A DNA stretch of 64,000 nt from JAGPDB01 sp046331265 (GTDB lineage: Bacteria; Actinomycetota; Acidimicrobiia; IMCC26256; JAGPDB01), in assembly GCA_046331265.1 (NCBI GenBank), contig JAXLRE010000003.1:145955-209954 (forward strand). Direction: 5' to 3'. Below the pieces are notes generated by a model. It saw nothing but the letters and a program-made list of their open reading frames with translations, had not been told where the DNA came from and did no database searches. Positions 61,550 through 64,000 of this stretch are shown here, one piece after another (within the stretch, counting starts at the first letter, position 1; each line of letters opens with the position of its first letter). The translations under genes were made by a program, and so were the position numbers.

Positions 61550-61622
61550 TTTAGTCGTGTTTGACGATTCATCAGCGATTGCTTGGAAAAAGGTGGAAAC
61601 AACCAGTTATGGTCACTGCTAG
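61378..61622 (+). pseudogene. Possible frame-disrupted small gene
   Basis: AGGAGG precedes ATG 61381. Three consecutive frames each look coding in turn: MQVLRESLLEQLGFGKQN (frame of the ORF above), then SVSVDSNDGQYTITAKIFWE, then ADADLVVFDDSSAIAWKKVE ending GHC-TAG at 61620-61622. The last piece overlaps the next gene's start by 14 bp, as in a normal operon. Sequencing or assembly indels would explain it as well as real decay. Confidence 0.35.
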
Positions 61623-62199
61623 ACCACCTGGTCAAGCTTGTATTACAAAGCAAACTGTAGATTTCAAACAAAGTACACAAAATATCGATATCATTGACTG
61701 TTTTGAACGTTTATTATCCGCAGTAACCGAGGCTAACTGGGGTGATCGTGAACGACTTCAACTCGAAGTAATTGCTCTGCGAGCAAAGTATCCAAGAGCT
61801 AATCGGCCGTTATCATCGATGTTAGGTAAAGGTCTAATTGAATGTATGAACGAATTTGGAGCAGTAGTTGTATATGAACCTTTAGACGGTGAAATTGAAA
61901 TAAAAGCATTAACAATTACAGGAGAAGGTTTTATTGCCCAATCTTATGACCGCAATAACGGCCTTGTTTCAAATATCAAATATCCAACTTATCCTCAGAG
62001 GTTCGCCGAGTCTCTTAAAGCTAGTATTGATGAGATACTAGAAAGATGTTTTTCTTCCCGTAGGTGGAGTCAAGCAGATATAGTTGAATTTTTAGACACC
62101 TGCCATGCCTTTAGTGAGCAATATGATCGATCAAGACCAATTGTTGATTTGAAACCTAATTCATTAATTCCTACACCAGTAAAGGATTTAGCTAGGTAG
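61609..62199 (+). CDS. Hypothetical protein, 196 residues
   Basis: Not recognised. ATG 61609 is preferred (AGGTGG upstream); a TTG at 61561 would extend it by 16 residues. It is soluble, mixed alpha/beta: an N-terminal helical segment (CFERLLSAVTEANWGDRERL), a beta region (GAVVVYEPLDGEIEIKALTI) and a helical C-terminal part (FAESLKASIDEILERCFSSR). No motif is diagnostic. Convergent with the cation diffusion facilitator gene (1 bp apart). Confidence 0.6.
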   Translation: MVTARPPGQACITKQTVDFKQSTQNIDIIDCFERLLSAVTEANWGDRERLQLEVIALRAKYPRANRPLSSMLGKGLIECMNEFGAVVVYEPLDGEIEIKALTITGEGFIAQSYDRNNGLVSNIKYPTYPQRFAESLKASIDEILERCFSSRRWSQADIVEFLDTCHAFSEQYDRSRPIVDLKPNSLIPTPVKDLAR

Positions 62200-62200
62200 A

Positions 62201-63103
62201 TCATCTAGCAATATCGGGCTCGATGTAAATTGTTTTAATCGTAGGAACCGCTTCTCGTATTCGTTTTTCTACACTATCGATTTCGTTAGCGATATCTTGA
62301 GCTGTGTTACCTTGGCATTCAACCTTTACCCCTAACAAGATATCATCAGGACCAAGATGCATAGTTTTCATGTGGATGATTTTCTTTATTTCATCTCCAG
62401 CAGTAATTGCATTAGTAATTTTCAGCGCAGTTTCTTTATCAACACTTTCACCTATTAATAAAGACTTCATTTCTCTAGCCAAAATAAATGCGATAATAAT
62501 CAGTAGTATCCCGATCGAGATCGAACCTATAGCATCAAACTTCGAATTACCAGTTATAACAGCAAGGGTTAAGCCAACAAGAGCAAAGAACAATCCACTT
62601 AATGCTCCGACATCTTCAAGCAGAACTACAGGTAGCTCTGGATGTTTAGCATCCCGTATGAATCTCCAAAAAGAACTGCGCATTCTTACATGGTTCGTTT
62701 CTTTGACTGCGGTTGCTAAAGAAAAAGATTCTAAACAAATGGCAACAATTAACACTGCAAAACCCCATACAGGTTTTTCGAGTTCATGGGGATCGAACAG
62801 TTTTTGTATACCTTCGTAAAGTGCAAACAATCCACCCAAAGAAAATAGAACGAGTGCAACTATAAAACTCCAAAAATATCTTTCTGGACCATATCCAAAT
62901 GGATGAGTTCCAGTTGCTGCTCTGGTTGAACGCTTAGAACCAAAAAGCAATAGAGCTTGATTGCCGGTATCAGCTAACGAGTGGAGGCTTTCAGCTAGAA
63001 GCGTTGCAGCTCCTGTTACTAGAAAAGCAACGAACTTAATTATCGCAATACCTAGGTTCGCTAAAAATGCTGCGACAATTGCTTTCTTTCCGCCTTCTTG
63101 CAT
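62201..63103 (-). CDS. Cation diffusion facilitator transporter
   Basis: 300 residues with six membrane helices and a cytoplasmic C-terminal domain (about 215-300; DDILLGVKVECQGNTA). Helix 2 has SLHSLADTGNQ (H-x3-D). In helix 5 the metal-site partner is LLEDVGALSGL (E-D instead of H-x3-D), as in the SLC30A9/ZnT9-like branch. It exports divalent metal (Zn, Fe, Mn or Co) against protons; the ion cannot be fixed. 51 bp separate its start from the divergent thiolase. Confidence 0.9.
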   Translation of the reverse strand: MQEGGKKAIVAAFLANLGIAIIKFVAFLVTGAATLLAESLHSLADTGNQALLLFGSKRSTRAATGTHPFGYGPERYFWSFIVALVLFSLGGLFALYEGIQKLFDPHELEKPVWGFAVLIVAICLESFSLATAVKETNHVRMRSSFWRFIRDAKHPELPVVLLEDVGALSGLFFALVGLTLAVITGNSKFDAIGSISIGILLIIIAFILAREMKSLLIGESVDKETALKITNAITAGDEIKKIIHMKTMHLGPDDILLGVKVECQGNTAQDIANEIDSVEKRIREAVPTIKTIYIEPDIAR

Positions 63104-63154
63104 TCGATGATTCTAATGCTTGTCTTTGGTCGCAATACGAACAAGACTGTAAGT

Positions 63155-64000
63155 ATGAATAATCCTGTCATAGTTTCAACAGCACGCACACCAATAGGTA
63201 GAGCATTCAAAGGAAGTCTTGTCGATGTTAGACCCGACGACATGCTTGCTTTTATTTTGAAAAATGTTTTAGAAAAAACGCCATCGTTAGATATAGAAAA
63301 TATTGATGACATAATTGTTGGATGCGGGCTTCCTGGTGGAGACCAGGGCTTTAACATTGCTCGCGTTGCTGCAGTTTTAAACGGTTGGAACAACACGAGT
63401 GCTACAACTATTAATAGATATTGTGCATCGTCATTACAAGCAATTGCAGTAGCAGCCGGTCATGTAAGTGCGGGATATGGCCAAGCATTTTTGGTTGGTG
63501 GAGTTGAAAGTGCAAGTAGTTTTATCAAAGGTTCTTCAGATTCAATAGAGGGTTCAATGAATCCAAAATTTGAAGAAGCTCAGGCACGCTCGTATCAGTT
63601 AATAAATCCTGGTGCACCTAAATGGCAAGAACCTCAAGGGCTTCCCGATGTTTATATTCAAATGGGAATAACAGCAGAAAATGTTGCTGATCTTTACGGT
63701 GTTACAAGGGAACAAATGGACGAGTTTGCATTTTCGTCTCAACAAAAATGTGAACAGGCAATTAACGAAGGTTTTTTTGAACAAGAAATCACACCTTATG
63801 TAAAAGAAGACGGAAGTGTAATAGCTCAAGATGATTCACCACGCGCGGGTACAACATTGGAAGGTTTACAAAATTTGAAACCAGCTTTTCGCAGTGATGG
63901 AAGAGTGACCGCAGGTAATGCTTGCCCGCTTAATGATGGGGCAGCAGCTGTTGTGGTTATGAGCGAAGAAATGGCGAACAAATTATCTTTAGAACCGTTA
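63155..64000 (+). CDS. Acetyl-CoA acyltransferase (thiolase), 5' part (runs off window)
   Basis: 282 codons to the window edge, in frame throughout. It begins MNNPVIVSTARTPIGRAFKG and carries the active-site Cys in TTINRYCASSLQAIAVAAG (about residue 90), VGGVESASSF, and GNACPLNDGAAAVVVMSEE. The C-terminal His and Cys lie beyond base 64000. It degrades 3-ketoacyl-CoA (beta-oxidation) or condenses acetyl-CoA; which is not decidable without the rest. Confidence 0.93.
   Translation, partial: MNNPVIVSTARTPIGRAFKGSLVDVRPDDMLAFILKNVLEKTPSLDIENIDDIIVGCGLPGGDQGFNIARVAAVLNGWNNTSATTINRYCASSLQAIAVAAGHVSAGYGQAFLVGGVESASSFIKGSSDSIEGSMNPKFEEAQARSYQLINPGAPKWQEPQGLPDVYIQMGITAENVADLYGVTREQMDEFAFSSQQKCEQAINEGFFEQEITPYVKEDGSVIAQDDSPRAGTTLEGLQNLKPAFRSDGRVTAGNACPLNDGAAAVVVMSEEMANKLSLEPL

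Overview
The window (about one third G+C by eye) is almost fully packed with chromosomal genes of a low-GC actinobacterium. The gene order RNase J, ftsK, pgsA, cinA, recA, miaB, miaA, dapF, hflX, lexA and a LysM division-inhibitor-like gene matches the well-known actinobacterial neighbourhood (compare the mycobacterial RNase J–ftsK–pgsA–recA–miaB–miaA–dapF–hflX–lexA–Rv2719c region). LexA operators are of the Gram-positive type (CGAAC-N4-GTTCG). A low-GC aquatic Acidimicrobiia-like lineage is a reasonable guess, but this is inference. No rRNA, tRNA, CRISPR array, prophage or insertion sequence was recognised.

Layout. 1-15.9 kb: the RNase J 3' part, an FtsK translocase with a duplicated acidic linker, two paralogous wall or surface membrane proteins, rimO, pgsA, cinA, an MFS transporter, recA with an SOS box and its own strong terminator, then a DEDDh exonuclease plus a DUF2779/RecB-like nuclease pair, and a 5-aminolevulinate synthase. 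15.9-25.1 kb: tRNA modification (miaB, miaA), lysine/diaminopimelate synthesis (dapF, dapD, dapE), hflX, two unrecognised proteins, and lexA with two operators. 25.3-35.2 kb: an 1830-residue surface protein coupled translationally to a MacB-like ABC transporter, then an SOS-controlled LysM membrane protein with three operator-like boxes, a lipoprotein, a small membrane protein and a PIG-L deacetylase. 35.3-47.7 kb: HelR/HelD-like helicase, two metallopeptidase-type proteins, fumC, ettA, lipoproteins, an RNA uracil methyltransferase, a lipase and ppa. 47.7-57.9 kb: a pilus island with a type IV pilin, a PilT-type ATPase, a divergent sigma-factor-like protein and a complete-looking Tad/Flp operon. 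57.9-64 kb: a small HTH protein, aat, a DUF480 protein, an acyl-ACP thioesterase, a gamma-carbonic-anhydrase-like gene with a frame-disrupted downstream segment, a cation diffusion facilitator and a truncated thiolase.

The most unusual feature is a family of six intergenic, about 52-bp, hairpin-forming repeats (roughly one per 10 kb). Five are near identical with a conserved asymmetric architecture. The sixth is a fully symmetric version in which the right half is replaced by an inverted left half. Two copies lie immediately upstream of the SOS promoters of recA and the LysM gene, and three lie in the pilus island. The second highlight is the LexA circuit itself: recA, lexA and the LysM gene carry operator-like boxes, and recA and the LysM gene also share a TTGTCGTACCCC element resembling the mycobacterial RecA-NDp (PafBC-type) promoter. 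This suggests two-layer DNA-damage control of a cell-division checkpoint. A short + strand RNA with a strand-specific terminator upstream of ppa, and the unusual sigma-like gene facing the pilin, are further leads.
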